Positions 7,491 through 16,550 are shown, counted from the stretch's first letter. The stretch: 64,000 nucleotides of DNA from E44-bin89 sp034409565 (GCA_034409565.1 DAOUMS010000002.1:1-64000), one strand, 5' to 3'. Notes: a model not told the origin generated them from the letters alone. Made by a program: numbers and translations.

Positions 7491-8459
7491 GTGTCCATTC
7501 TAATAACTGGTGGAACTGGTAGACTGGGAACTGGACTGGCCAAGGAACTGGTGGGGAGGGGGGAAAAGGTGGTCCTGTTTGATGTTGCCACGCGTGAGGA
7601 ACGCCTCACAGATATCAAGGATAAGGTGAAAGTTGTCCTGGGCGACCTGAAGGTCTGGCCGGAAGTGCTGAACGTGGTAAAGGATAATGATGTTGAAGGT
7701 ATATTTCACCACGGGTCGATGCTCAGCTTGCCCTCTGATGAAAACCCGTGGGCCTCTTTCCAGACAAACGTAATGGGAACCATGCACGTCCTCGAAGCCG
7801 CCAGGTTATTCGGCGTAAAACGCGTGGTCTTTGCCAGCACTGAGGCCACTTATGGCCTGGGCACCACCGGCGTTATCACCGAGGAAACATTGCAACGCCC
7901 CATCACCATGTACGGTGCCGGTAAACTCTACGGTGAGCTTTTAGGCCGGTTTTACCGGCGCAAATTTGGCCTTGACTTCCGTGCCATACGCTATTTCACT
8001 GTGCTGTATCCTGGCGCCAAAGTCCGCGCTCTGCCCACTTTTATGCACTGGATGATTGAGCATGCTGCCCTGGGTAAACCGTTTGAGTGTTACGTCAGCG
8101 AAGATGCGGTACAGCCGGTAACTTACTATCAGGACGCCATTATGGCCACGATAATGCTGTATTATGCCCCGAAAGAAAAAATCAAGACGGTATGCTATAA
8201 CCTCGCTGGCGTGTCACCAGCACCATCCGCAAAAGCCCTGGAACTGGCGGTCAGGAAATTTTTTCCCGATGCTAAAATCACCTACAAGCCTGACCCGGCA
8301 GTCATGGAGTATTACCGTACCCGTAAAGTGGAGGCTGTTGATGATAGCCCGGCGCAGCAGGAATGGGGCTGGAAGCCGTCAAATACGCCTCTGGAAAAAG
8401 TGGTCGAAGATTTTATTCATGAAGTCAGAACGAGGCCTGAAGTATACGGTCTGAAATAG
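7491..8459 (+). CDS. NAD-dependent epimerase/dehydratase (extended SDR), copy 1
   Basis: 322-residue extended short-chain dehydrogenase. The NAD-binding motif TGGTGRLG is at residues 6-13, Asp31 at the end of beta-2 suggests NAD over NADP, and the catalytic pair is Tyr141/Lys145 in MYGAGK, with ASTEATYG before it. The C-terminal DDSPAQQEWGW resembles L-threonine 3-dehydrogenase and UDP-glucose 4-epimerase relatives, so substrate remains open. The start is GTG at 7491 with a perfect AGGAGGT 10 bases upstream. It follows the TRAP genes and is followed after 24 bp by a close paralogue of identical length. The pair probably oxidises or epimerises what the TRAP system imports, which is inference from position. 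Confidence 0.85.
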   Translation: MSILITGGTGRLGTGLAKELVGRGEKVVLFDVATREERLTDIKDKVKVVLGDLKVWPEVLNVVKDNDVEGIFHHGSMLSLPSDENPWASFQTNVMGTMHVLEAARLFGVKRVVFASTEATYGLGTTGVITEETLQRPITMYGAGKLYGELLGRFYRRKFGLDFRAIRYFTVLYPGAKVRALPTFMHWMIEHAALGKPFECYVSEDAVQPVTYYQDAIMATIMLYYAPKEKIKTVCYNLAGVSPAPSAKALELAVRKFFPDAKITYKPDPAVMEYYRTRKVEAVDDSPAQQEWGWKPSNTPLEKVVEDFIHEVRTRPEVYGLK

Positions 8460-8483
8460 TATCGTTTAGGTGCTGCATATAAA

Positions 8484-9452
8484 ATGGCCATTTTAATTAC
8501 TGGTGGGACCGGTTTCATTGGTATTGGACTGGCGCATCGGTTGGTGGCCAGAGGCGAGGACGTCGTCCTGTTCGATGTCTCTCCGCGAAGTGAGCGGGTG
8601 GCGGATATTAAAGACAAAGCAAGCATTATCCAGGGCGACCTCAAAGTCTGGCCGGAAGTGCTCAATGCCGTAAAGGATAATCGGGTTGACGGCATCTTCC
8701 ACCTGGGTTCCATGCTTAGCCTGCCTTCTGAGGCGAATCCCTGGGCCTCTTTCCAGACAAACTTAATGGGAACCATGCACGTCCTCGAAGCCGCCAGGCT
8801 TTTCGGCGTAAAACGTTTTGTCTTTGCCAGCACGGCCGCAACCTACGGGCTGGGCTCTGGTGAGGTGGTGGATGATGATACTCTGCAGCGACCGATTACC
8901 ATGTATGGTGCCGGTAAATTATATGGTGAACTGCTGGGCAGGTTTTACCGAAGAAAGTTCGGCCTCGATTTTCGAGCCTTGCGGTATTGTGCAGTGATGG
9001 GGCCGGGAGTTAAGACCATGGCGGTAACTCAGTATAATGCCTGGATGGTCGAAAATGCCGCGCTGGGCAAGCCTTATGAGTGCTTTGTCGCTGAAGATAC
9101 CGCGATTCCAGTGACCTACTTCAAAGACGCTATTAACGCTATAGAAAAGCTGTATTACGCCCCCGAAGAAAAAATCAAAACGGTATGTTACAACATCTCC
9201 GGAGTATCACCGGCGCAGTCAGCCAAGCAACTGGAACTGGCCATTAAAAAATTCGTCTCTGATGCCAGGATTACCTACAAACCAGACCCGGTGACAATGG
9301 AGTTTTTCCACAGTCAAAAAATGAAAGCGGTGGATGACAGCAAGGCCCGTGAGGAATGGGGCTGGGCGCCGCAATATACGGATTTTGAAACGGTGGTTGA
9401 AGATTTCGTCCAGGAAGTGAGAACAAAGGCCGGGTTCTATGGCTTGACATAA
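8484..9452 (+). CDS. NAD-dependent epimerase/dehydratase (extended SDR), copy 2
   Basis: 322 residues, aligned without gaps to the preceding gene over the N-terminal half, with roughly two thirds identical residues by eye. TGGTGFIG at 6-13, Tyr141/Lys145 in MYGAGK, and ASTAATYG. Differences cluster in the substrate-facing C-terminal part (RYCAVMGPGVKTMAVTQYNA versus the copy-1 segment at the same position) so the copies may handle different stereoisomers or successive steps. DNA at 8742-8815 matches 7749-7822 with only about three differences, suggesting recent duplication or gene conversion. ATG start; weak ribosome site (TTTAGGTG). Last gene of the TRAP-SDR unit. Confidence 0.85.
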   Translation: MAILITGGTGFIGIGLAHRLVARGEDVVLFDVSPRSERVADIKDKASIIQGDLKVWPEVLNAVKDNRVDGIFHLGSMLSLPSEANPWASFQTNLMGTMHVLEAARLFGVKRFVFASTAATYGLGSGEVVDDDTLQRPITMYGAGKLYGELLGRFYRRKFGLDFRALRYCAVMGPGVKTMAVTQYNAWMVENAALGKPYECFVAEDTAIPVTYFKDAINAIEKLYYAPEEKIKTVCYNISGVSPAQSAKQLELAIKKFVSDARITYKPDPVTMEFFHSQKMKAVDDSKAREEWGWAPQYTDFETVVEDFVQEVRTKAGFYGLT

Positions 9453-9595
9453 ACTGCTTCTGTGGCCCAACTACTTCTAATTATGGCTTGTTCTTATTAC
9501 CCCTCGCCTGTTACTCACCAGAATAGCACGGTAAACGCTTGACCCTGGTTATATCTGGCTTGACGCTTATACTGCCTATTTGCTACACTCGCGCA

Positions 9596-10231
9596 GTGCT
9601 ATCTTTTGAACAAGAGTTATTCAATTTTATCAGCCATGTTTACAGTCTTATAGGGTGGCCCGGGGTCATAGCCCTCATGGCTGTGGAGAGCGCTTGTATA
9701 CCGGTGCCCAGCGAAGTAATCATGCCGCTGGCTGGCTGGATGCTAATTAAAGAAAGAGCCCTATCTGCCTTCTTTATCCTGGCGGCTGGTGCTTACGGGG
9801 CGTTAGGAAATACCATTGGCTCCGCCATTGCCTACGGCGTGGGCATGTGGGGAGGTCGCCCTTTTCTGGAAAGGTACGGGAAATATATTCTGATAGCAAA
9901 ACACGACCTTGAGCTGGCTGACCGGTGGTTCAGCCGAAGTGGCAGCTGGTCAATTTTTACTTCGCGGTTGTTACCGGTGGTGCGTACCTTTATCAGTCTG
10001 CCCGCTGGTATCGCCAAGATGCATTTCAGCAAGTTCCTCGTCTATACCTTCATTGGCTCCTTTATCTGGAGTGCTGGCCTGGCGTATGGCGGTTATAAGT
10101 TGGGCGAACACTGGGAGCAACTACGTGAGGTTATGCGTCCTTTTGACCCGCTTATTGTGGCTTTGATTCTGGCCGCAGTTGTTTTCTATGTTTACAGACA
10201 CGTGAAAAAAGTACAGAATGGTAAAAGGTGA
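9596..10231 (+). CDS. DedA family inner-membrane protein
   Basis: About 211 residues of a DedA/SNARE-associated (VTT domain) protein, a membrane family linked to phospholipid flipping and membrane homeostasis. The family signature is clear: GWPGVIALMAVESACIPVPS near the N-terminus, then EVIMPLAGWML, and the second half FTSRLLPVVRTFISLPAG and WSAGLAYGGYKLG. Four to five membrane helices are expected, including re-entrant segments. The frame is open back to a TTG at 9539, but GTG 9596 gives the usual DedA N-terminus; neither has a good ribosome site, so the start is uncertain. It stands alone between the SDR pair and the next membrane gene; an operon link is not evident. Confidence 0.85.
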   Translation: MLSFEQELFNFISHVYSLIGWPGVIALMAVESACIPVPSEVIMPLAGWMLIKERALSAFFILAAGAYGALGNTIGSAIAYGVGMWGGRPFLERYGKYILIAKHDLELADRWFSRSGSWSIFTSRLLPVVRTFISLPAGIAKMHFSKFLVYTFIGSFIWSAGLAYGGYKLGEHWEQLREVMRPFDPLIVALILAAVVFYVYRHVKKVQNGKR

Positions 10232-10312
10232 TGGCAATCAGGGCTGGTTAGATTTGAGTTCATTTAACTTCCTGATATTTAAATTCATTATGATTCAAAT
10301 ACTGGTGAGTAA

Positions 10313-10900
10313 ATGTTTCCGCTGGGGCATGTTGGCATCACTTTAGGTACCATTGGTCTTCTGACTGGCGTAATAAGGCGCCTTAGCCATAATGCCACCA
10401 TTGATGAAGCGGAGTCTTTAGTGACATCAGCAAATGCTGATGCCGGTACCGGAAGCGCCTCCGGCGACCGGACCTCTTGGCTCACTTCTTGGGCAAACAA
10501 CCGGGACTACATGTCTTTAATTCTCGGTTCAATGCTGCCGGATATCATAGATAAACCGGTTGGGCTTGGTATCTGTAAGGATAGATTCAGTAACGGGAGG
10601 ATATTTTCCCATACACTTCTCTTTCCGGCGATATTGTCTGCTGCCGGCTTTTTGCTCTATCGGTGTTGTGGTAAAACCAGTGGTATCTCATTATCGGTGG
10701 GTGCCTTCGCTCATCTGATGATGGACAGAATGTGGCGCGAGCCCAAAACTCTATTCTGGCCGCTGTTTGGTCTGCGTTTTAAGAGAGTGGATACAAGTAA
10801 TTGGCTGGGCAAAGTATTACGCGACTTATTCCATGACCCGGCGGTTTACATACCGGAGATAATCGGCGCCAGGATTTTGTGGCGCAGGGGGAGACGTTGA
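10313..10900 (+). CDS. YdjM-like membrane-bound metal-dependent hydrolase (DUF457-type)
   Basis: 195 residues. Motifs fit the YdjM/LexA-regulated putative inner-membrane hydrolases: FPLGHVGITLG at the N-terminus, LGSMLPDIIDKP in the middle, then RIFSHTLLFP and GAFAHLMMDRMW. The His and Asp residues in these motifs are the presumed metal ligands (H6, DxxD, H, HxxxD). Two or three membrane helices. An unusual hydrophilic insertion (about residues 25-62, with ATIDEAESLVTSANADAG) separates the first helix from the metal motif. The substrate of the family is not known. ATG start with GGTGAG nearby. Isolated gene; 239 bp follow before the glycan operon. Confidence 0.7.
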   Translation: MFPLGHVGITLGTIGLLTGVIRRLSHNATIDEAESLVTSANADAGTGSASGDRTSWLTSWANNRDYMSLILGSMLPDIIDKPVGLGICKDRFSNGRIFSHTLLFPAILSAAGFLLYRCCGKTSGISLSVGAFAHLMMDRMWREPKTLFWPLFGLRFKRVDTSNWLGKVLRDLFHDPAVYIPEIIGARILWRRGRR

Positions 10901-10990
10901 CGCCGTCGTCAGTTTCAGACGACCTGATTTGAAAAGTACCCCGTCACCAATAAAAGATATCTGCCAAATGGCTGTTTAAGCTTATGTAAT

Positions 10991-11006
10991 ATTGACAATT
11001 GTCAAT
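10991..11006. promoter_or_regulatory. Palindromic operator candidate ATTGACAATTGTCAAT
   Basis: Perfect 16-bp palindrome covering the -35 box. Its core GACAATTGTC recurs at 34822-34831 and, with one change, at 42936-42945 and 43131-43140, always upstream of glycan-locus operons. Confidence 0.6.
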
Positions 11007-11020
11007 CTAAAGTTTAAAAT
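10992..11020 (+). promoter_or_regulatory. Promoter of the first glycan operon
   Basis: -35 TTGACA (10992-10997), 17-bp spacer, -10 TAAAAT (11015-11020), about 120 bp before the first glycosyltransferase. The -35 box lies inside a perfect 16-bp palindrome. Confidence 0.7.
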
Positions 11021-11139
11021 TCTAATTACTTGCGGGGAAAGGGTTACCTTCTGTAGCAGGTGATGTTAACGTGTTCTGCCAGTCAGATTAATTCTGGCGG
11101 CAGCACAGGGCTTGATTGGGTTACGAAACGGGTGAAGAA

Positions 11140-12099
11140 ATGACGCAGTTAAAGGTCTCGGTGGTCATACCGACTTTGAACAGTGCCAGAACGCTTGAGA
11201 GCTGCTTGACCGCCATCAGAAAAAATGGCAGCAAGTACGCTTATGAGCTAATAATTGTGGATGCCGGCAGCACGGATGATACGCTGGAGCTTGCCCGACC
11301 CCACGTGGACAGGATTCTGAAAGGCGAGCCGGGGCGGATTAACCGCAATATTGGCATTGAGATAGCGCAGGGGGAGATTATCTGCTTCACCGATAGCGAC
11401 TGCATCGTGCCGCAGAACTGGATGAACGACCTCGTCGACGGGCTGCTCAGGTTGCACCGCCGGGACAACCGTATAGTGGGGGTTGGCGGTGGTAATGTCC
11501 CGCTGCTGGAGAACCCTTCGCTTATGGAGATGGCCATAGCTGAAGCCTTCCGGTCGCCGCTGGTCTCTTTCCGGGCGCGGAATACCGCCGTATACCCGGA
11601 GGAGAGAGAGGTCGTCCACAATCCGCCGCACAACTCGGCCCTGTTTAAATGGGCCATTCTGGAAGCTGGTGGCTTTGAAGAGGCGCCGGGCTACGGCTAC
11701 GGGGAGGACTCCGCTCTGGACGCCAGGTTAATCGAGAAGGGTTACCGGCTCTATTACCTTCCTGGGCTGCTCATCCAGCACAAGCATGCTTCCAGTTTTA
11801 AGAAGTTCGCCCGGCAGATGTATGCCTATGGCTGGGGCAGGGTGAAGCTGGGCAGGAAGTATAAGAAGTACTTCCAGTTCCATCATTATGGCCCCATCCT
11901 TTTGTGTCTGATGACTTTTAGCCCTCTGCTTTTTATACCTCTGGGAATGGCGATAATAAATGCTTTATATGTTACGCTTAAAGAAAAGAAGTTATCGCTC
12001 TTTTTGCCTCTAATTCTGCTGACGATGACCTTCTATGTCACCTACGGATTCGGTGAGATTGTCCAGTTTGTAAAGCAAAGCAAGAGGGGAGCAAATTGA
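11140..12099 (+). CDS. Glycosyltransferase family 2 with C-terminal membrane region
   Basis: 319 residues. A GT-A fold enzyme that transfers a sugar from a nucleotide donor, probably acting at the cytoplasmic membrane. VSVVIPTLNSARTLESCLTA opens the fold, VDAGSTDDTLE is the nucleotide-binding loop, FTDSDCIVP holds the metal-binding DxD-like motif, and GGFEEAPGYGYGEDSALDAR carries the acceptor-side ED motif. Two or three hydrophobic segments in the last 80 residues suggest membrane anchoring. I use ATG 11140 (GGGTGAAG upstream) rather than the TTG at 11116. It opens an operon with the radical SAM gene, which begins directly after the stop codon. Acceptor and donor are not determinable. Confidence 0.85.
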   Translation: MTQLKVSVVIPTLNSARTLESCLTAIRKNGSKYAYELIIVDAGSTDDTLELARPHVDRILKGEPGRINRNIGIEIAQGEIICFTDSDCIVPQNWMNDLVDGLLRLHRRDNRIVGVGGGNVPLLENPSLMEMAIAEAFRSPLVSFRARNTAVYPEEREVVHNPPHNSALFKWAILEAGGFEEAPGYGYGEDSALDARLIEKGYRLYYLPGLLIQHKHASSFKKFARQMYAYGWGRVKLGRKYKKYFQFHHYGPILLCLMTFSPLLFIPLGMAIINALYVTLKEKKLSLFLPLILLTMTFYVTYGFGEIVQFVKQSKRGAN

Positions 12100-13614
12100 A
12101 TGGCTGAGCCAGGTATTTTATTTCTGAACCCCCCTTCGGTTTCCCGGTTTGATGCCGCTGGCGCTAGGTTTCAGGCCCGTAGGAAGGCCAATACCATGTG
12201 GTACCCGGCGTGGCTGGCTTACGCCGCCGGGCTCTGCCAGCAGGAGTTCGGGGTGAATTTAATTGACTGCCCCGCGGGGGGCAGCAAGCTGCCCGCTCTG
12301 ATTGAAGAACTGCGGGAACAGGAACCAAAGATAGCGGTCGTCTACACCAGCACCCCCAGCATCCTGAACGATATACGTGTCTGCCAGGAACTGAAAAACA
12401 ATTTCCCGGACATAAAAACGGTGCTGGTGGGCCCGCATGTGACCGTTTTACCGGAGCCATCCCTGCGTCTCTCTGAGGCGGTGTGGGGCGTGGTGCGGGG
12501 AGAGTTCGAATATACCATCCTGGAGCTGACCCGGGCTCTGGCGCAGGGAAGCGGTTATGGAAATATTCCGGGTTTAAGCTGGAGCGACGGCGGTGAAATC
12601 ATACATAACCCCGACCGGCCCCTGCTGGAAGACCTGGACGCCCTGCCCTTTGTCGCCCCGGTATATAACGAGTACCTGGACATTAACCGGTACTATCTCT
12701 CCTTTGCCCTGCATCCCTATGTGCCGATATATTCCAGTCGGGGGTGTCCGGCCAGGTGTACCTTCTGCCTGTGGCCACAGACGATAAGCGGTCACAAACC
12801 GCGCACCAGAACGCCGGAAAACGTGGTTGCGGAGCTGGAATACATCGCGCGGGAGATGCCGCAGGTGCAGGAAATCGTCTTCGATGATGATACCTTTACC
12901 GTAGACGCCAAAAGGGTAGAGAGGATATGCGACCTGATTATAGACAGGAAGTTGCCAATAACCTGGTCAGCGAACGCCAGGGCCAATGTGGGCCGGGATA
13001 CGCTGAAAAGAATGAGACAGGCGGGCTGCCGGCTGTTGATGATTGGCTATGAGAGCGGCAACGATGAAATCCTGCGCGCTGTCAAGAAAGGGGTGTCGCT
13101 GGCACAGATGGAGGCCTTTACCCGGGACGCCAAGAGCGAGGACATCATGTTGCACGGCGGGTTCATTATCGGCCTTCCCGGCGAAACTAAAGAGACCATG
13201 AAGAATACGGTCGCCTTTGCCAAGAGGCTGGGACTGGACAGCGGCCAGTTCTCGGTGGCCACACCGTTGCCGGGCACCGAGTTCTACGACTGGTGTAAAA
13301 AGCAGGGTTATCTCGGCGAGGACACCTTTCTCAACGCCGATAACCTTGAGGCTCTACTGGACGAGACCGGCTACCAGAGCTGCATCTTGGAATACCCGGG
13401 CCTCAGCGGTCGGGAGATAATCGAGGCCGTGGACCGGGCCACGGTTTCTTTTTACTGGCGGCCGCGGTTTTTCCTTACCATGCTGCGCCATTCCTTCAGG
13501 GGGCGGCGGGAGATAAAGAGGTTATGGCTCGGCGGGCCCAGCTTTGTGAGATACTGCCTCCGCCGGTGGTGGCGGAGGGCGTTCCGGCCAGCAGCGAAGC
13601 AAGTCTATAGGTAA
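12100..13614 (+). CDS. B12-binding-domain radical SAM protein (HpnJ/BchE-like)
   Basis: 504 residues. The N-terminal cobalamin-binding-type domain (1-170) opens with LFLNPPSVSRFDAAGARFQA and WYPAWLAYAAGL, which closely resemble HpnJ, the radical SAM enzyme of hopanoid cyclitol-ether head-group formation. The radical SAM core has the [4Fe-4S] motif CPARCTFC (Cys216, Cys220, Cys223), then the GYESGNDEIL and GFIIGLPGET segments. The canonical DxHxxG of the B12 motif is not obvious in the N-terminal domain, where GPHVTVLPE is found instead. ATG lies immediately after the preceding stop with GAGGGGA upstream. Its place among glycosyltransferases suggests sugar or lipid-head-group remodelling such as ring contraction, methylation or deoxygenation. 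HpnJ function itself would need hopanoid genes, none of which are visible. Confidence 0.85.
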   Translation: MAEPGILFLNPPSVSRFDAAGARFQARRKANTMWYPAWLAYAAGLCQQEFGVNLIDCPAGGSKLPALIEELREQEPKIAVVYTSTPSILNDIRVCQELKNNFPDIKTVLVGPHVTVLPEPSLRLSEAVWGVVRGEFEYTILELTRALAQGSGYGNIPGLSWSDGGEIIHNPDRPLLEDLDALPFVAPVYNEYLDINRYYLSFALHPYVPIYSSRGCPARCTFCLWPQTISGHKPRTRTPENVVAELEYIAREMPQVQEIVFDDDTFTVDAKRVERICDLIIDRKLPITWSANARANVGRDTLKRMRQAGCRLLMIGYESGNDEILRAVKKGVSLAQMEAFTRDAKSEDIMLHGGFIIGLPGETKETMKNTVAFAKRLGLDSGQFSVATPLPGTEFYDWCKKQGYLGEDTFLNADNLEALLDETGYQSCILEYPGLSGREIIEAVDRATVSFYWRPRFFLTMLRHSFRGRREIKRLWLGGPSFVRYCLRRWWRRAFRPAAKQVYR

Positions 13615-13627
13615 GGGCAAGCTAGAT

Positions 13628-14866
13628 TTGAAAATCGGCATGATTTGTCCTGAAATCGGCGACCACGGCGGCAGCGGCTTTATCGGTGGTGGGGCGGTCA
13701 GCGCCCTGCGTCTCTCAGCCGGACTGGCGAAAAGAGGGCATGAGATAACCATTATCACCACCCCTCACCGCTATCCCGGGGAAGCCGCCGGGAGTCTGGA
13801 CTGGGCCGAGGTCAGGTGCCTGACCGTTGCCGGCGGTTACCTGTCGCTGCGGTACGGGCTGTCCTTCATCCGGAAAACCGTTGCCGAGGTGAGGCAGCAG
13901 CGTGGCCGTAAATTTGACATCATCCATGTCCATTCCGGCTATGCCAGCCTGAGCATTCTCACCTGGGTGCTCAAAAAAAGCACCGGCGTCCCCGCTGTCC
14001 ACAGCCTTTACTGTCCGCTCAGGACGAAACCTTCGGGGAAAGTCAGGGCGGTGGACTTTTTACCCGTCTCTCTCCTTTCGGAACGCTGCCTGAAGCGAGT
14101 GGACAGGATTGTGGCTATCAGTCGTAACGTGGCCGATTCTCTGGTCAGGGCGAATATACCGTCGGCTAAGATATCGGTCATCCCGCCGGCAATTGACCTT
14201 GATATTTATAACCCCCGCGTGCAGGGTGACATGAGAAACAGGCTGGGGATAACACCGGACCAGCCAGTGCTGTTATTTGTGGGCAATCTTAACTGGCGGA
14301 AGGGCATACATATTCTGCTTGAGGCGCTGGCCTCCGTGGTGAAAAAGACCCCTGAAGTGAGACTGCTCATGGTGCTGAATATACCCATCGAGAAATATGA
14401 AAGTGAGGACTTGAGTGGTGCCAGGGATGAGATGGGCCTCATGCACAAGGTGAAGAACGATATAAAAGTCCTGGGGCTGGCGGAGAACGTTGTTCCGCTG
14501 GGCATTATGCCTGATTTGGCCGGGGTTATCTCGGCCAGTGATTTTCTGGTCGCTCCCTTTACCGGCACGACCGGCGTTGCTGACTACCCGATTTCAACCC
14601 TAGAGGCGATGGCCTGCGGTAAGCCGGTGATTGCCACCAGAGTCGGCGGGTTGCCGGAGGTAATCAGCGACCGTAAGAACGGTCTGCTGGTCAGCCCGGG
14701 TAACCCTCAGGAGCTGGCGGATGCCATTCTGTATCTGCTTGAGCACCGGGAGGAGGCGCAAAAGATGGGTATGGAGGGCGCCCGGCGGGTAGCTGAGGAA
14801 TTCTCCACCGAAGTGGTGGTTAATAAGATGGAGCGAATATACAAAGCGCTGTGCGGTGGTGAGTAA
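13628..14866 (+). CDS. Glycosyltransferase family 4 (GT-B fold)
   Basis: 412 residues. Retaining GT-B glycosyltransferase. The N-terminal acceptor domain starts KIGMICPEIGDHGGSGFIGGG and has a GHEITIITTPHRYPGE strand. The C-terminal donor domain begins at LLFVGNLNWRKGIHILLEA, and the EX7E-type nucleotide-sugar motif is in STLEAMACGKPVIATRVGG. Family length is normal. The frame starts with TTG at 13628, with AAGGG about 10 bases upstream; the ATG at 13640 is the alternative. It follows the radical SAM gene by 13 bp and belongs to the same operon. Substrates unknown. Confidence 0.9.
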   Translation: MKIGMICPEIGDHGGSGFIGGGAVSALRLSAGLAKRGHEITIITTPHRYPGEAAGSLDWAEVRCLTVAGGYLSLRYGLSFIRKTVAEVRQQRGRKFDIIHVHSGYASLSILTWVLKKSTGVPAVHSLYCPLRTKPSGKVRAVDFLPVSLLSERCLKRVDRIVAISRNVADSLVRANIPSAKISVIPPAIDLDIYNPRVQGDMRNRLGITPDQPVLLFVGNLNWRKGIHILLEALASVVKKTPEVRLLMVLNIPIEKYESEDLSGARDEMGLMHKVKNDIKVLGLAENVVPLGIMPDLAGVISASDFLVAPFTGTTGVADYPISTLEAMACGKPVIATRVGGLPEVISDRKNGLLVSPGNPQELADAILYLLEHREEAQKMGMEGARRVAEEFSTEVVVNKMERIYKALCGGE

Positions 14867-14922
14867 ACGCCGTTTACGGTGGTGAACTAGGCGGTGAAGC
14901 TTTCTCGGGGTATAATTGAGGG

Positions 14923-15504
14923 GTGATAATCGCCATAGAGGGCCTTGACGGCAGCGGGAAGACCACGCAGGCCAGGATGCTGGTGGAGATGCTTAACGGT
15001 GCGGGGCATCAGGCCATGTACATCAGACCGCTTTTTATCTTCGTAAAAGAAGGCAGCGCCTCTGACCGTATAAGCCCGAGGCGGGCCAGGGTCGGGGGTT
15101 CAAATATCTTCAGGAGAGCGGTGCTGGGCGTGGCGGGTTATCTCTACGCGCTGGCCTGCTATTTCAAGATGAGGTTCGGGATGGGCAGGGGAAAAGTAAT
15201 TGTCTGTGACCGGTATTTCTACCAGTTCTTCTTTGACCTGTTCGGCCGGTCTGGTGCCAGGGTGGCGGCCGCCTTTCCCAGGCCGGACATGGTGTTTTTC
15301 CTCAGCGCTGAGCTAAATACTCTATGTTCAAGAATGACCAGCATGTCGGACCGGGCGGTTGACCGGGGCTATTACCAGGCAACAGGGCAGTTATTCGATA
15401 TACTGTCCGAAAAGCATGGCTTCATAAATATAGATGCCAGCCTCAGCCAAGAAACGGTCAGTGATATTATTTTCGGGCATCTATCAGGGAGGCTGGAGAA
15501 GTAG
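14923..15504 (+). CDS. Thymidylate-kinase-like P-loop kinase
   Basis: 193 residues of the thymidylate kinase fold. Walker A is IEGLDGSGKTTQ near the N-terminus, a DRY motif follows in IVCDRYFYQF near residue 90, and a lid-type arginine region is in LCSRMTSMSDRAVDRGYY. It differs from housekeeping Tmk in the basic insertion SPRRARVGGSN and in lacking the usual TREPGGT segment, so the substrate may be a sugar, a lipid or another nucleotide. GTG start. It overlaps nothing, ends directly before the next ATG (stop and start adjacent), and sits among glycosyltransferases. Similar kinases occur in other surface-polysaccharide clusters. Kinase fold confident; role unknown. Confidence 0.75.
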   Translation: MIIAIEGLDGSGKTTQARMLVEMLNGAGHQAMYIRPLFIFVKEGSASDRISPRRARVGGSNIFRRAVLGVAGYLYALACYFKMRFGMGRGKVIVCDRYFYQFFFDLFGRSGARVAAAFPRPDMVFFLSAELNTLCSRMTSMSDRAVDRGYYQATGQLFDILSEKHGFINIDASLSQETVSDIIFGHLSGRLEK

Positions 15505-16539
15505 ATGGCTGAGCTAACCCCGACGGGACTGATTTTAACGCTGCTCGACCCGGAATATGCCCCGGGGACGGACATTATCAAGGTTGTCGGAGAAAATAAA
15601 CATTTGCTCAAGCCTGCAGTTAAGCTGGCGGAAAGAAACGGGCTTTATTATTTCCTCATGCGCACGTTTAAAGAACTTAATCTGGATTTGCCTTTCGAGA
15701 GCGAGAAACGGTGGCAGGAGGAGAACCGGCGGCTGGAGGAGCTCAAAAAAACTATCAGGCTGCTGAATGATGTGGCTGAAGAATGCGGTGTGAAGTACAT
15801 CTGGATTAAGTCCTGCAACCGGATTCCCCATGTCCCCAGGGACGTTGACATTTTTGTCCGGAAGGAAGAAGAGGAGGCCATCGCGGCGGCACTGGCTGGA
15901 GAAGGCATGCGCTATGACCAACCCAGCAAAATACAGGTTTTGCTAGAAAAAAAAGGTCTGCTCAGAGTAGATATTTACACTGAACTCTGCTATTTTACGG
16001 TGGACTTCCTTTCTGCAGATTTTCTGTGGTCGTCGGTTATTGAAGATGAGATGTTCGGGATAGTGTATCCTGATTTGAACAGGGAAGTAGATTTTCTCCT
16101 GTGTCTTGTCCACGCTCTATTTGGCCATAGAAGTATGTCACTGCTTGACTTCTTGCATATGAAATCCCTCAGGGATAGTATCGATGTTAATACCTGTAAA
16201 AAAGTGGCTTCCGAAAATAACTGGGGGTCTATGTTCGATTTATGTTTGCAGGAATTCGATGCTCTGCGTGAAAGTATCTATGAGAAAGGAGAACCCGTAA
16301 GATTCCCTTACATATTCAAGACAAGTTTTGTCTTTCATTGTGCTTCGATGATAGAGGGTTTACACCTCAATATGCTTAAAAAAATAGCCCTATACATATC
16401 TCTCAGCATGGACAAACTACGTGCCTCACAAAGAGATACCGCTTTGTATAAGCTGCTCAGGTCCTTTGAACCAACAAGGCTGTTGCTTAATAAGATTATT
16501 ACTATCTTCAGAGTTATGCGTGGTGATAGGACAGCGTAG
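15505..16539 (+). CDS. Nucleotidyltransferase-fold protein (NTP_transf_5-like)
   Basis: 344 residues, soluble. The central segment VKYIWIKSCNRIPHVPRDVD followed by IFV resembles the putative nucleotidyltransferases of polysaccharide clusters, where a D-D-hydrophobic pattern after an R/P loop binds metal. A strand with GLLRVDIYTEL about 60 residues later gives a third acidic position. The C-terminal half is helical (VALFGHRSMSLLDFLHMK-type region and LHLNMLKKIALYISL). ATG follows the kinase stop codon immediately, so the genes are co-translated. Base composition becomes clearly AT-richer from about 15.9 kb onward. The actual reaction is unknown. It is the last gene of the plus-strand operon and converges with the next gene after 11 bp. 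Confidence 0.6.
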   Translation: MAELTPTGLILTLLDPEYAPGTDIIKVVGENKHLLKPAVKLAERNGLYYFLMRTFKELNLDLPFESEKRWQEENRRLEELKKTIRLLNDVAEECGVKYIWIKSCNRIPHVPRDVDIFVRKEEEEAIAAALAGEGMRYDQPSKIQVLLEKKGLLRVDIYTELCYFTVDFLSADFLWSSVIEDEMFGIVYPDLNREVDFLLCLVHALFGHRSMSLLDFLHMKSLRDSIDVNTCKKVASENNWGSMFDLCLQEFDALRESIYEKGEPVRFPYIFKTSFVFHCASMIEGLHLNMLKKIALYISLSMDKLRASQRDTALYKLLRSFEPTRLLLNKIITIFRVMRGDRTA

Positions 16540-16550
16540 CCTGCTGTCTC

